The notes under the pieces are model-generated. The model was given only the letters and a program-made list of their open reading frames with translations, ran no database searches and was not told the origin of the DNA. Position numbers and translations under genes: made by a program. A DNA stretch of 64,000 bases from CAYWXK01 sp964462515. Its GTDB lineage: Bacteria; Planctomycetota; Phycisphaerae; Sedimentisphaerales; Anaerobacaceae. Shown here in pieces: positions 16,221-23,937 of this stretch. The stretch spans positions 1 to 64,000 of the forward strand of contig CAYWXK010000017.1 in NCBI GenBank assembly GCA_964462515.1, read 5' to 3'. The first letter of the stretch is position 1. Each line of letters begins with the position of its first letter.

Positions 16221-16652
16221 ATGAAAAGCTTTATGGCAAAAAAAGAGCAGGCTGAACACAGGTGGTTTCTTGTGGATGCCGATGGAATAATCTTAGGCCG
16301 AATGGCGGCTAAAGTCGCGCCCCTGCTTATCGGCAAGACCAGGCCGACTTACACCCCGCACGTGGACACGGGCGACTACGTAATTGTTGTAAATGCCGAT
16401 AAGGTAAGGGTTACCGGCAAAAAGGCCCAGACAAAGTTCTATGACTACTACACGCATTACCCAGGCGGCTATAAATCTGTCAGCTTCAAAGAAATGATGG
16501 CCAAAAGGCCGGAAAAGGTAGTGAAATTGGCGGTTGCACGAATGCTGCCAAAGAATAAACTGGGCAGGAAAATGCTGACACGGCTGAAGGTCTATCGCGG
16601 CCCAGACCACGACCACCAGGCCCAGAGACCTCTGAAAATAGAAATAGTTTAA
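16221..16652 (+). CDS. rplM: 50S ribosomal protein L13
   Basis: 143 residues, full length for bacterial L13. It has the family landmarks WFLVDADGIILGRMAAKVAPLLIGK, the HVDTGDYVIVVNA strand, FYDYYTHYPGGYKS, and a C-terminal MLPKNKLGRKMLTRLKVYRGPDH. It binds 23S rRNA early in large-subunit assembly. It is the first gene of the conserved rplM-rpsI pair and is driven by the promoter at 16160-16188. An in-frame ATG four codons downstream is an alternative start. Confidence 0.95.
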   Translation: MKSFMAKKEQAEHRWFLVDADGIILGRMAAKVAPLLIGKTRPTYTPHVDTGDYVIVVNADKVRVTGKKAQTKFYDYYTHYPGGYKSVSFKEMMAKRPEKVVKLAVARMLPKNKLGRKMLTRLKVYRGPDHDHQAQRPLKIEIV

Positions 16653-16676
16653 TAGAATAGTTTTGAGGATTAAGAA

Positions 16677-17183
16677 TTGGCTATGGCAGAAACAAAGACA
16701 GCAGAAAAAAAGACTGATACAACTACAACTGCAACTGCACCACCGCCAGCCACGCCGCAGCCGGCTATCAAGCCGGGAAAGACTGACTCTATGAAATGCG
16801 GCTACTGGTGGGGTGTGGGAAGAAGGAAAACCTCTGTCGCTCGCGTGCGAATCAAACCCGGCACCGGCAAGCTGCTTGTCAACAATAAAAACCTCAACAA
16901 TTACTTCAAAAGGGAGCAAGATAGAAATGCCGTCCTGGCACCTTTGAAGACAGTTGGAGGCGAAGGTGCATTTGACGTCTTCATCAACGTCAGAGGCGGC
17001 GGAACCACAGGCCAGGCTGGCGCCTCACTATTGGGCATCGCCAGGGCGTTAAAAACCTACGATGACAGCTACCTCCAGGCCTTACGCGATGGCGGATACC
17101 TCACCCGTGACCCCAGAATGGTCGAGAGGAAAAAGCCAGGCCAGTCGGGTGCAAGAAAGAGATACCAGTTCTCGAAACGTTAG
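16677..17183 (+). CDS. rpsI: 30S ribosomal protein S9
   Basis: 168 residues from a TTG at 16677, which has GAGG 8 bases upstream; the ATG two codons later (16683) is the alternative. S9 proper starts at about residue 38 (GVGRRKTSVARVRIKPGTG) and ends with the typical KPGQSGARKRYQFSKR tail that reaches into the P site of the ribosome. The first 37 residues are an unusual Thr/Ala/Pro-rich, probably disordered extension. It is 24 bases downstream of rplM and followed by a strong terminator. Confidence 0.95.
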   Translation: MAMAETKTAEKKTDTTTTATAPPPATPQPAIKPGKTDSMKCGYWWGVGRRKTSVARVRIKPGTGKLLVNNKNLNNYFKREQDRNAVLAPLKTVGGEGAFDVFINVRGGGTTGQAGASLLGIARALKTYDDSYLQALRDGGYLTRDPRMVERKKPGQSGARKRYQFSKR

Positions 17184-17207
17184 TCGATTAATACTTTGGA
17201 ATATGAG

Positions 17208-17239
17208 AAGGCCGCTGGAAAACTCCAGCGGCCTTTTTT
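17208..17239 (+). terminator. Rho-independent terminator of rplM-rpsI
   Basis: AAGGCCGCTGG pairs with CCAGCGGCCTT around a six-base loop, giving a GC-rich stem of at least nine perfect pairs, followed by TTTTTT. It lies 25 bases after the rpsI stop. Confidence 0.92.
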
Positions 17240-17259
17240 AGTTGCGGGAGAGTTACAGT

Positions 17260-18171
17260 ATGTTTTGTCAGAGTGAAAAAGTGAAAGGCGCGGCTTTGAT
17301 GGTTACGGCATGTGTGTTCTTCTGTGTAATGGCCTCATTAGTAAAACTTGTAACGCATATCGACGCTTTCAAGATAGGTCTGTGGAGGTTTGTTATCGGC
17401 ATGGGACTGCTGGGAACAGCGGCGATGTTTGGCAGGATACAATTAAAGTTCCACAATTGGAAGCTGTTATTTGTTCGAGGGCTGCTGGGCGGAGCAGGAA
17501 TTGTAATAACGTATTTTGCGATTATAAATCTTGGGATGAGCAAAGGTGTGGTTCTGGTATCGACCTATCCGATTTTTGCGTACATCTTCAGCATAATACT
17601 GCTTAAAGAAAAACCAGGTGCGGTTTCAACTTTACTTATAGCGACAACATTCGCCGGTATCTGCCTCGTAGCCGGAGGCGGGAATGACGGCGCAAGGTTT
17701 TTCGAGAGCTTTGGGTTCTATGAAATACTGGCGGTCAGCGTCGGTCTGATTGGCGGGCTGGTCATAGTAACGATACGCAAGCTTCACGAGACTGATTCTT
17801 CATACGCAATTTATTTTTCGCAGTGTGCCATAGGGTTTTGGATAGCGGTGGTTCCTGCAAGTGCCCGGTCGAGCCGGATTGATTTACGGGATGGTTTGAT
17901 ACTTGTGCTGATAGGAGTGACGGCAACACTCGGACAGCTTATGATGACCCAGAGTTACAAGCACCTGCCGGTCCGAATGGGAGCTACGCTGGCTATGCTT
18001 GAGCCGCTGTTTTGTTACCTTGCCGGCGTGGCTTTGTTTGGCGAGCTACTTTCAGCCAGGTCCGTTGTTGGGACCCTGTTGATTATTGGCTCTTGTGTGG
18101 CCGTGCTTTTACACAATGCGAGGCCTGCAGGCCGTGTGATTGGAGCGGCCGAGAAAACAGAGCTTGTTTGA
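17260..18171 (+). CDS. EamA (DMT superfamily) membrane transporter
   Basis: 303 residues from ATG 17260, which has GGGAG nine bases upstream; an in-frame TTG at 17242 is less likely. The protein shows about ten hydrophobic segments in two EamA repeats (about 10-140 and 160-290), including the usual YFAI...KGVVLVSTYPIF and GATLAMLEPLFCYLAGVALFGE segments. DMT proteins export or import small metabolites; the substrate cannot be told from sequence. It stands alone between the ribosomal terminator and argC. Confidence 0.85.
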   Translation: MFCQSEKVKGAALMVTACVFFCVMASLVKLVTHIDAFKIGLWRFVIGMGLLGTAAMFGRIQLKFHNWKLLFVRGLLGGAGIVITYFAIINLGMSKGVVLVSTYPIFAYIFSIILLKEKPGAVSTLLIATTFAGICLVAGGGNDGARFFESFGFYEILAVSVGLIGGLVIVTIRKLHETDSSYAIYFSQCAIGFWIAVVPASARSSRIDLRDGLILVLIGVTATLGQLMMTQSYKHLPVRMGATLAMLEPLFCYLAGVALFGELLSARSVVGTLLIIGSCVAVLLHNARPAGRVIGAAEKTELV

Positions 18172-18286
18172 GAGTTGAGTTAGCGGCAGTTCTTTGACAT
18201 GCTTTGGTTTGCAAAGTGCTGTTGAGTTAATTACAATGGCCGTCGAGAACAAGCTCATCGGCTATTTTTGTTGGAAGGATAAAGTT

Positions 18287-19294
18287 ATGATACGAGTTGC
18301 AATAATTGGGGCCAGCGGCTATACCGGCGCTGAATCAATAAAAATTATCCTGCAGCATAGCCAGGCCAAATTAGTTTATCTGACCGCTCTGCCGGAGGAG
18401 TGCGGCCCTGTTGAAGATGTCTTCCCGCAGTTTAAGGGCCGCTGCAATCTGCCAATCGAACCATTGGATTTCGCAAAGCTCTCCGGGCTGGCTGACACCG
18501 CTCTTTGCTGTCTGCCACACAAGGTCTCGATGGGATTTGTACCGAAACTTTTGGATATGGGATTAAAGGTCATCGACTTCAGCGCCGACTATCGAATAAA
18601 AAATGTGGCGGTCTATGAAAAGTTTTATCAAAAACACACCGATACGGACAATCTCGCCAAGGCGGTTTATGGCCTGCCGGAATTGTTCCGCAAGCAGATA
18701 AAGTCAGCAAATCTGGTCGCAAATCCGGGTTGTTTCCCCACCGGCGCGATTCTTGCGATAGCGCCGCTCTTGAAAGAAAATCTTATCCAGACAGATTCTA
18801 TTATTGTTAATGCAGTAACCGGCATATCGGGTGCGGGTAAAAACCCATCGAGCAAATTCCATTTTCCGAATATGAATGAGAATTTGTTCCCTTACGGCAT
18901 CGGCACACATCGCCATTTACCGGAGATGGAGCAAATCGCAAGTGAAATCGCCGGCCGCAACGTGCAAATTCTGTTTCAGCCGCACGCAGGGCCCTTCGAC
19001 AGGGGAATCCTATCGAGCGTATATTGTCAGCCGAAAGGCAAAACCAATAATGACCAACTGGTAAAACTCTACAATAGTTTTTACGCCTCAGAGCCGTTTG
19101 TGCAGGTCCGTAAGGACCCTCCTGCTGTAAAAGATGTCGCAGGGACAAACTACTGCCATATCTTTGCGACTTGCGTGAAAAGCAAAATTGTAATTTTTTC
19201 AGCGATTGACAACCTTGTAAAAGGCGCCTCCGGCCAGGCAGTTCAAAATATGAACATCATCTTCGGCATCAATGAGACTATGGGCCTGCTTTAG
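18287..19294 (+). CDS. argC: N-acetyl-gamma-glutamyl-phosphate reductase
   Basis: 335 residues from ATG 18287 (GGAAGGAT six bases upstream); the longer frame from 18194 lacks a binding site. ArgC carries out the NADPH-dependent reduction of N-acetylglutamyl phosphate, third step of arginine synthesis. Visible are the nucleotide-binding GASGYTGAE at the N-terminus, the catalytic cysteine in NPGCFPTG (about residue 146), and the HRHLPEMEQ histidine region. argJ lies two genes downstream, so the stretch is a partial arginine cluster interrupted by a nitrilase-family gene. Confidence 0.95.
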   Translation: MIRVAIIGASGYTGAESIKIILQHSQAKLVYLTALPEECGPVEDVFPQFKGRCNLPIEPLDFAKLSGLADTALCCLPHKVSMGFVPKLLDMGLKVIDFSADYRIKNVAVYEKFYQKHTDTDNLAKAVYGLPELFRKQIKSANLVANPGCFPTGAILAIAPLLKENLIQTDSIIVNAVTGISGAGKNPSSKFHFPNMNENLFPYGIGTHRHLPEMEQIASEIAGRNVQILFQPHAGPFDRGILSSVYCQPKGKTNNDQLVKLYNSFYASEPFVQVRKDPPAVKDVAGTNYCHIFATCVKSKIVIFSAIDNLVKGASGQAVQNMNIIFGINETMGLL

Positions 19295-19338
19295 GTTATT
19301 TAGCCTGCCGTTTCACGGCGGGTTCCAATCGGAGAATA

Positions 19339-20193
19339 ATGAAAACCATCGGCAAATTAAAAGTTGCTATCTGCCAGTTTGCGGTGGGCAGGAATATCAC
19401 GCGAAACGCCGAAAGAATCCGCGAGTTTTTGCGCAAAGCGGCTAAAAACAAAGCAGATATTGTGCATTTTCCGGAGTGCGCCCTTAGCGGCTACGTAGGC
19501 ACCGATTTTCCATCATTTGATGGATACGACTGGGAACTATTGAAGGAAGAAACCCTAAAGGTTATGGCGCTGGCAGGGAAATTAGGGCTCTGGGTAGTTT
19601 TAGGCAGCACCCACCGGCTGACTGAACCCAATAAACCACACAACTCGCTGTATCTTATCAATCCTGAAGGTAAGGTTGTGGACCGATACGATAAGAGGTT
19701 TTGTACAAGGCAGGATTTGCGTCGGCTGAAGCCAGGCGACCACTTTGTCTTTTTTACGATTAACGGCGTCCAGTGCTCACTGCTTATATGCTTCGACTTG
19801 CGGTTTCCGGAACTATACCGGCAGCTTTACAAGCAAGGCGTCAATTGTATCTTTCAATCATTTTACAATGCCCGGCAGAAAGGCCCGAGCGTTCACACAC
19901 ATATCATTCGCCAGACGATGCAGTGCCACGCAGCGACAAATCACTTCTGGGCAAGTTGTGCAAATTCGAGCGCCTACTATTCGCCTTATCCATCCTTTTT
20001 TATCCAGCCGGATGGCAAAATCGTCCGCAAACTGGCGGCCAATCGCCCGGGTATGATGATAAATACGGTCGATTTGAGCAAAAAATTTTATGACCCGATG
20101 GCCGGTTTCAAGGATATGGTGATTGCCGGAGCTTTAAGCAACGGGCCGAAAGTTATAAGAGACTCAAGATCAAAGGATACTAAGTGTCTTTAG
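19339..20193 (+). CDS. Carbon-nitrogen hydrolase (nitrilase superfamily)
   Basis: 284 residues. The Glu-Lys-Cys triad of the family is present: E in FPECALSGY (about residue 47), K in VDRYDKRF (about 117) and C in LLICFDLRFPELYR (about 151). Such enzymes cleave amides or nitriles; likely substrates include omega-amides or carbamoyl compounds, but this cannot be decided here. It lies between argC (44 bases upstream) and argJ (nine bases downstream), so it may be co-transcribed with arginine genes. Confidence 0.88.
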   Translation: MKTIGKLKVAICQFAVGRNITRNAERIREFLRKAAKNKADIVHFPECALSGYVGTDFPSFDGYDWELLKEETLKVMALAGKLGLWVVLGSTHRLTEPNKPHNSLYLINPEGKVVDRYDKRFCTRQDLRRLKPGDHFVFFTINGVQCSLLICFDLRFPELYRQLYKQGVNCIFQSFYNARQKGPSVHTHIIRQTMQCHAATNHFWASCANSSAYYSPYPSFFIQPDGKIVRKLAANRPGMMINTVDLSKKFYDPMAGFKDMVIAGALSNGPKVIRDSRSKDTKCL

Positions 20194-20202
20194 GAAAATC
20201 CA

Positions 20203-21849
20203 ATGGTGAAGAAAGATATACGGTTCAAAGAAATAGAGCGAGACCTTGCTTCTAAGGACGAAAATGCCAAGTGGCAGGCAGCAAGTACCCTGGGGAATTA
20301 CTGTGAGTCCAAACGCGGTGCGGAACTAATTTGGCCTTTGGTAGTTAAGTGGGGGTCGCATAATAATGAAGATACTCGAATGGCGATCGCAACCTGTGTG
20401 CTTGAACACGTTCTGCAGTATCACTTTGATACATACTTTGAGAAGTGCGTTGAGATTATAGCAGATGGAAACCTGATGTTTGGTTTCACTTTCTCAATGT
20501 GTGGCAAGTTCGGTCAATCAAGGTACCCGCGGAATTCCAGGAGGATAGATAAATTGGAAGAAGAATACTACAAATTGAAGGAAAGACAGGAACAAATGGC
20601 AAATAATACTACTACAGAACCGAAGGGGTTTTTAGCGGCTGGCGTGAGTTGCGGGATAAAACAGTCCGGCAGGCCAGATTTAGGGCTGATTGTCTGTCCC
20701 ACCGGTGCGACAGCAGCAGCAGTATTCACGACAAATAAAATCGTATCAGCAGCGGTAGAAGTCAGCAAAAAACATATAAAAAGCCCTAAGATTTTCGGCG
20801 TAGTCGTTAATTCCGGCTGTGCCAACACCTGCACAGGAAAGCTCGGGCTCAAGAATGCGATAGAAATGTGTACTCTTACGGCGTCGCTCGTTGCTCGTCG
20901 CTCGTCACACGAGTCACGGGTCATGAGCTACAAACCGCGAACTATTCTCGTTGCTTCAACCGGTATCATCGGCCACCAGTTGCCGATGAAAAAAATAGTA
21001 TCTGGCATCGCAAAGGCAGCAGCAAAGATTTCGAACTCTCCATCAGCCGGGCTTTCTTTCGCACAGGCGATAATGACCACAGACACAAAGCCAAAACAAA
21101 CGGTCCGCCAACTAAACCTCGAGGCAGGGGTCAGGGGTCAGGGGTCGGGGGTCACGATAGCCGGCGTAGTTAAGGGAGCGGGGATGATTGCGCCAAATAT
21201 GGCGACCACACTCTGCTTTATTACAACCGATGTTGCTATTAGCGAACCGCTGCTGAATAGGGCATTGAAAGATGCCATCGGCAATTCGCTGAATAAACTG
21301 ACCGTTGATGGCCATCAAAGCACTAACGATACAGCGATAATTCTTGCGTCAGGATTAGCGGGCAATCGCCCAATAGCAAGAAAGTCGCCACGATATAAGA
21401 AATTTGCGAAGGCGCTTGCCGATTTGTGCGATGATTTAGCGAGGCAAATGGCACTCGATGCCGAAGGCGCAACGCGGATGTTTAAGGTCGTTGTCAAAGG
21501 TGCCGCAACAAAGAGCGATGCGGCGAAGGCGGCAAGGGCGGTAGCCAATTATCCGTTAGTCAAATGTGCCATTCACGGAGGCGATCCAAACTGGGGCAGA
21601 ATTATATGTGCCGTCGGCTCAACAGGCGTAAAATTAAATCCGGCTAAACTATCCTGCAAAATTGGACCAATTACCGTTTTCAAAAATGGTGCACCAACGA
21701 AATTTGACGAAAAGAAGGCAAGCCAGATTATTTCCAAACCCGAGCACACGATAACGGTGGATTTAGGGATAGGAGTGGCAAGCGATTTCTGCTATGGCTG
21801 CGATTTGAGTGCCGAGTATGTCAGAATAAACGCCGAATACCGCACATAG
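20203..21849 (+). CDS. argJ: ArgJ glutamate N-acetyltransferase with an N-terminal HEAT-like extension
   Basis: 548 residues. Residues 1-110 form a helical HEAT-like unit (DTRMAIATCVLEHVLQYHF, then CGKFGQS) that in other genomes I recall as a stand-alone small protein; residues 132-548 are ArgJ. There is no stop between them, but an internal ATG at 20596 preceded by AGGA could give ArgJ alone. ArgJ transfers acetyl groups between N-acetylornithine and glutamate and self-cleaves at the Ala-Thr of KGAGMIAPNMATT, present here at about residues 325-337. Two repeat-derived insertions interrupt it: residues 227-248 and 308-317. The C-terminus (GCDLSAEYVRINAEYRT) is canonical. Likely functional as the core motifs survive. 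Confidence 0.9.
   Translation: MVKKDIRFKEIERDLASKDENAKWQAASTLGNYCESKRGAELIWPLVVKWGSHNNEDTRMAIATCVLEHVLQYHFDTYFEKCVEIIADGNLMFGFTFSMCGKFGQSRYPRNSRRIDKLEEEYYKLKERQEQMANNTTTEPKGFLAAGVSCGIKQSGRPDLGLIVCPTGATAAAVFTTNKIVSAAVEVSKKHIKSPKIFGVVVNSGCANTCTGKLGLKNAIEMCTLTASLVARRSSHESRVMSYKPRTILVASTGIIGHQLPMKKIVSGIAKAAAKISNSPSAGLSFAQAIMTTDTKPKQTVRQLNLEAGVRGQGSGVTIAGVVKGAGMIAPNMATTLCFITTDVAISEPLLNRALKDAIGNSLNKLTVDGHQSTNDTAIILASGLAGNRPIARKSPRYKKFAKALADLCDDLARQMALDAEGATRMFKVVVKGAATKSDAAKAARAVANYPLVKCAIHGGDPNWGRIICAVGSTGVKLNPAKLSCKIGPITVFKNGAPTKFDEKKASQIISKPEHTITVDLGIGVASDFCYGCDLSAEYVRINAEYRT
20881..20945. repeat. CGCTCGTCGCTCGT-type repeat inserted in argJ
   Basis: A stretch built of CGTCGCTCGT units followed by CACGAGTCACGGGTCATGAG and a GAGCTACAAACCGCGAACT tail. 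It encodes about 21 residues (ARRSSHESRVMSYKPRT) absent from ordinary ArgJ at the loop just before LVASTGIIG. The complementary style of unit (GACGAGCGACGAGCGAC) occurs at 41417-41443, and the GAACTA/CGAAC tail at 40206-40240. Confidence 0.7.
21126..21153. repeat. GGGGTCA tandem repeat inside argJ
   Basis: Four near-perfect units of GGGGTCA(G) in a row, encoding GVRGQGSGV. They lie just before the strand leading to the ArgJ self-cleavage site and are not expected in the family. Length variation here would keep or break the frame depending on the number of 7-base units. Confidence 0.75.
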
Positions 21850-22228
21850 AAGCGTAAAACTTAATCCATCGGGGACACAAACTAAAAACCCAAATCGAAA
21901 CGCCCCCGCACCAACGGTTCGGCAGGCAAAGCAAGGTTTTTTCTAACGGGATTTGACGCGCGACACAATACGAGATACGAACGATGAGGCGGGGTTTTCA
22001 GTTTGCAAGTTTAACTTGTTTATTGTAAAGCCCGTTAGAAAGCTCTATAATATTTTTACCCCGCTTAAACCCGTTTAGAGATTTTATCTCTAACGGGTCT
22101 AAAAGGCAGGGCCCGTTAGACCTAAAGGTCTAACGGGTCAGGACTTTCTTTTGCCGCAAGGCATCCCCAAGCGGACTAATGGGGTGAACTTAAATGGCTT
22201 GTAATTGATAGTTGGTTTCTCGAAGAAT
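21850..22228. other. Repeat-filled gap between argJ and the fumarase-like gene
   Basis: No supported coding sequence. It holds a half palindrome TTTCTAACGGG (about 21940), a short ACACAATACGAGATACGAACGATGAG relic split over 21966-21990 of the CGAG family, and the composite element at 22028-22183. Confidence 0.6.
22028..22183. repeat. Composite palindromic element, full copy 2 (inverted relative to copy 1)
   Basis: Contains CCCGTTAGAAAG, CTATAATATTTTTACCCCGC, a CCGTTTAGAGAT/ATCTCTAACGGG hairpin, a CCCGTTAGACCT/AGGTCTAACGGG hairpin, and finally AAGGCATCCCCAAGCGGACTA. Its reverse complement follows the same order as 11340-11485; this copy has an extra internal hairpin of about 35 bases. Confidence 0.78.
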
Positions 22229-22771
22229 ATGGTAAGGCAAAAAAAATTGCAGCCGCCATTGACGAAGGAAATGGTACGGGCGCTAAAAGCCGGCGATGAG
22301 GTCCTTATAAGCGGCGTAATATATGGCGCGCGGGATATGGCGCATAAGAGATTGTGCGAGGCAATACGAGCGAAGAGAAAACTGCCGTTTCCGCTTCAGG
22401 GAGCGATTATTTATTTTGTTGGCCCGACGCCTGCTCGGCCTGGGAAGGTCATCGGTGCTGCCGGCCCCACCACATCATCGAGAATGGATGCCTATAGCCC
22501 AATACTTTTTGCCAAAGGCCTTAAAGCAACAATGGGAAAGGGGTATCGAGGCAGCGAAGTGAGAGAATCTCTTAGGAAATACAATGCGGTTCATTTTATA
22601 ACCATCGGCGGGGCAGGAGCGCTATTGAGCAAGCATATTGTTGCGGCACAAGTGTTTGCCTACGAAGACCTCGGAACAGAAGCAATATGGAAACTGGATG
22701 TAGTTGATTTTCCTGCTATCGTAGCATACGACTGTTATGGGAACAGCGTTTTTAAGGAGATAAGTAGTTGA
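22229..22771 (+). CDS. Fumarate hydratase class I C-terminal (beta) domain protein
   Basis: 180 residues from ATG 22229; TTG 22205 is an alternative, and the binding site is weak for both. It matches the beta subunit/C-terminal swivelling domain of iron-sulfur fumarases and tartrate dehydratases: GDEVLISGVIYGARDMAHKR, GPTPARPGKVIGAAGPTTSSRMD, TMGKGYRG, the GGAGALLSKHI loop and ALGTEAIWKL-type end. The enzyme needs an alpha subunit holding the 4Fe-4S cluster; none is in this window, so the partner must be encoded elsewhere or was lost when repeats entered upstream. Confidence 0.85.
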   Translation: MVRQKKLQPPLTKEMVRALKAGDEVLISGVIYGARDMAHKRLCEAIRAKRKLPFPLQGAIIYFVGPTPARPGKVIGAAGPTTSSRMDAYSPILFAKGLKATMGKGYRGSEVRESLRKYNAVHFITIGGAGALLSKHIVAAQVFAYEDLGTEAIWKLDVVDFPAIVAYDCYGNSVFKEISS

Positions 22772-22773
22772 CC

Positions 22774-22857
22774 CATTCGACTTCGCTCTCGCCGCCGCGT
22801 AGCTTTGGCGAAGCGGGGCAGGGTCATCCTGAACGACTGAAAGGAGTCGAAGGATGA
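22774..22857. repeat. GTTCGAC/GTCGAA family copy overlapping a start codon
   Basis: The unit runs from CCCATTCGACTTCGCTCTCG through CATCCTGAACGACTGAAAGG to AGTCGAAGGATG. Its last bases provide both a GGAG motif and the ATG (22854) of the downstream GTPase gene. Confidence 0.65.
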
Positions 22858-23924
22858 AAGTTGCTTTAATCGGTTTATTGCAGTCCGGCAAAAGCACAAT
22901 TCTGTCAGCTATCAGCGGCAAGGGCTTGCCCCCGCCCGGCTCAACCGCGATTGAAGAGGCTATTGTGCCGGTTCCAGATGAAAGAATAGATTGGCTGGCC
23001 GGATACTACAAACCAAAAAAGATAACATACGCGACAATCGACTGTCTTGACCTGCCTGGGTTTAGTTTTATTGATGACCATGGCCGGGCTGCAGCGAGGC
23101 GGCTGATTGGCCAGATAAGGACCGTTGATATGCTTGTTCTGGTAGTGCGGGCGTTTGAAAATTCTGCTGTGCCGCCTTATCGGGAAGCAATCGACCCTGC
23201 CAGAGACCTGACGGAATTGCAGACCGAGCTATTGCTTTCCGATTTGGAGCTTGTAACCACGCGTATAGAAAATCTTGAAAAGCAAGCCCATAAGCCGACG
23301 AAAACCCAGGCACAGGATAAGGCAGAACTGGCACTGCACAAAAAATTGCAAGAGACAATCGAATCAGAGAAACCCATAAGCACTGCTATCGAAAATGAAG
23401 CAGAGCGCGAAATGGTTAAGTCGCTTGGTTTTTTGACTCTAAAGCCGATTGTGGTTGTGGTCAATGTCGGCGAAAACCAGTTGGACAAGAAATTTGATTT
23501 TAGCGGGCGTATCGATACCTCTGTGCCGGTTACGACAATGTGTGCCGAGCTGGAATATGAGCTGGCACAATTGGATGCAGGCAGCAGGCCGGAGTTTATG
23601 GCTAATCTGGGCATCACTGAATCGGCGGCAAGCAAATTCGTCAAAAGCTGTTACGCCGCAGCAGGCCTGATTAGTTTTCTAACGGTTGTCTCAGATGAGC
23701 TGCGTGCGTGGCCTATAAAAAAAGGAACTATTGCGGTTGATGCAGCAGGCAAAGTACACACCGATATCAAGCGAGGTTTCATAAGGGCCGAGACTATGGC
23801 CTTCGGCGACTTAAAAGCTCTTGGCAGCGAAAAGGCAGTCAAAGCCGCCGGCAAAATTCGTCTCGAAGGCAAGGATTATGTCGTTCACGATGGCGACATT
23901 ATTAATTTCAGGTTCAATGTGTAG
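22854..23924 (+). CDS. YchF-like GTPase with TGS domain
   Basis: 356 residues. An Obg/YchF-type P-loop protein: G1 is LIGLLQSGKST (canonical YchF has GLPNVGKST), G3 is DLPGF, and the G4-equivalent reads VVNVGE, as in the NxxE motif that gives YchF its ATP preference. Residues about 120-180 are a helical hairpin, and the C-terminal 85 residues (about 270-356) form the DUF933/TGS region (ELRAWPIKKG...DIKRGFIRAE...GKDYVVHDGDIINFRF). YchF proteins are translation- or stress-linked ribosome-associated NTPases. The divergent G1 suggests a paralogue rather than the standard housekeeping gene. The start lies inside a repeat copy. Confidence 0.85.
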   Translation: MKVALIGLLQSGKSTILSAISGKGLPPPGSTAIEEAIVPVPDERIDWLAGYYKPKKITYATIDCLDLPGFSFIDDHGRAAARRLIGQIRTVDMLVLVVRAFENSAVPPYREAIDPARDLTELQTELLLSDLELVTTRIENLEKQAHKPTKTQAQDKAELALHKKLQETIESEKPISTAIENEAEREMVKSLGFLTLKPIVVVVNVGENQLDKKFDFSGRIDTSVPVTTMCAELEYELAQLDAGSRPEFMANLGITESAASKFVKSCYAAAGLISFLTVVSDELRAWPIKKGTIAVDAAGKVHTDIKRGFIRAETMAFGDLKALGSEKAVKAAGKIRLEGKDYVVHDGDIINFRFNV

Positions 23925-23937
23925 GTAAATAGGTTTA

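Noticed and set aside
21126..21153. Short tandem repeats that might be a CRISPR array
   Set aside because: Units are 7 bases with no spacers and lie in a coding frame. No repeat-spacer pattern of 25-40 bases was seen anywhere in the window.
11340..22183. Transposon or integron with attachment sites
   Set aside because: The repeated element has no open frame for a transposase or integrase and no target-site duplication that I could define.
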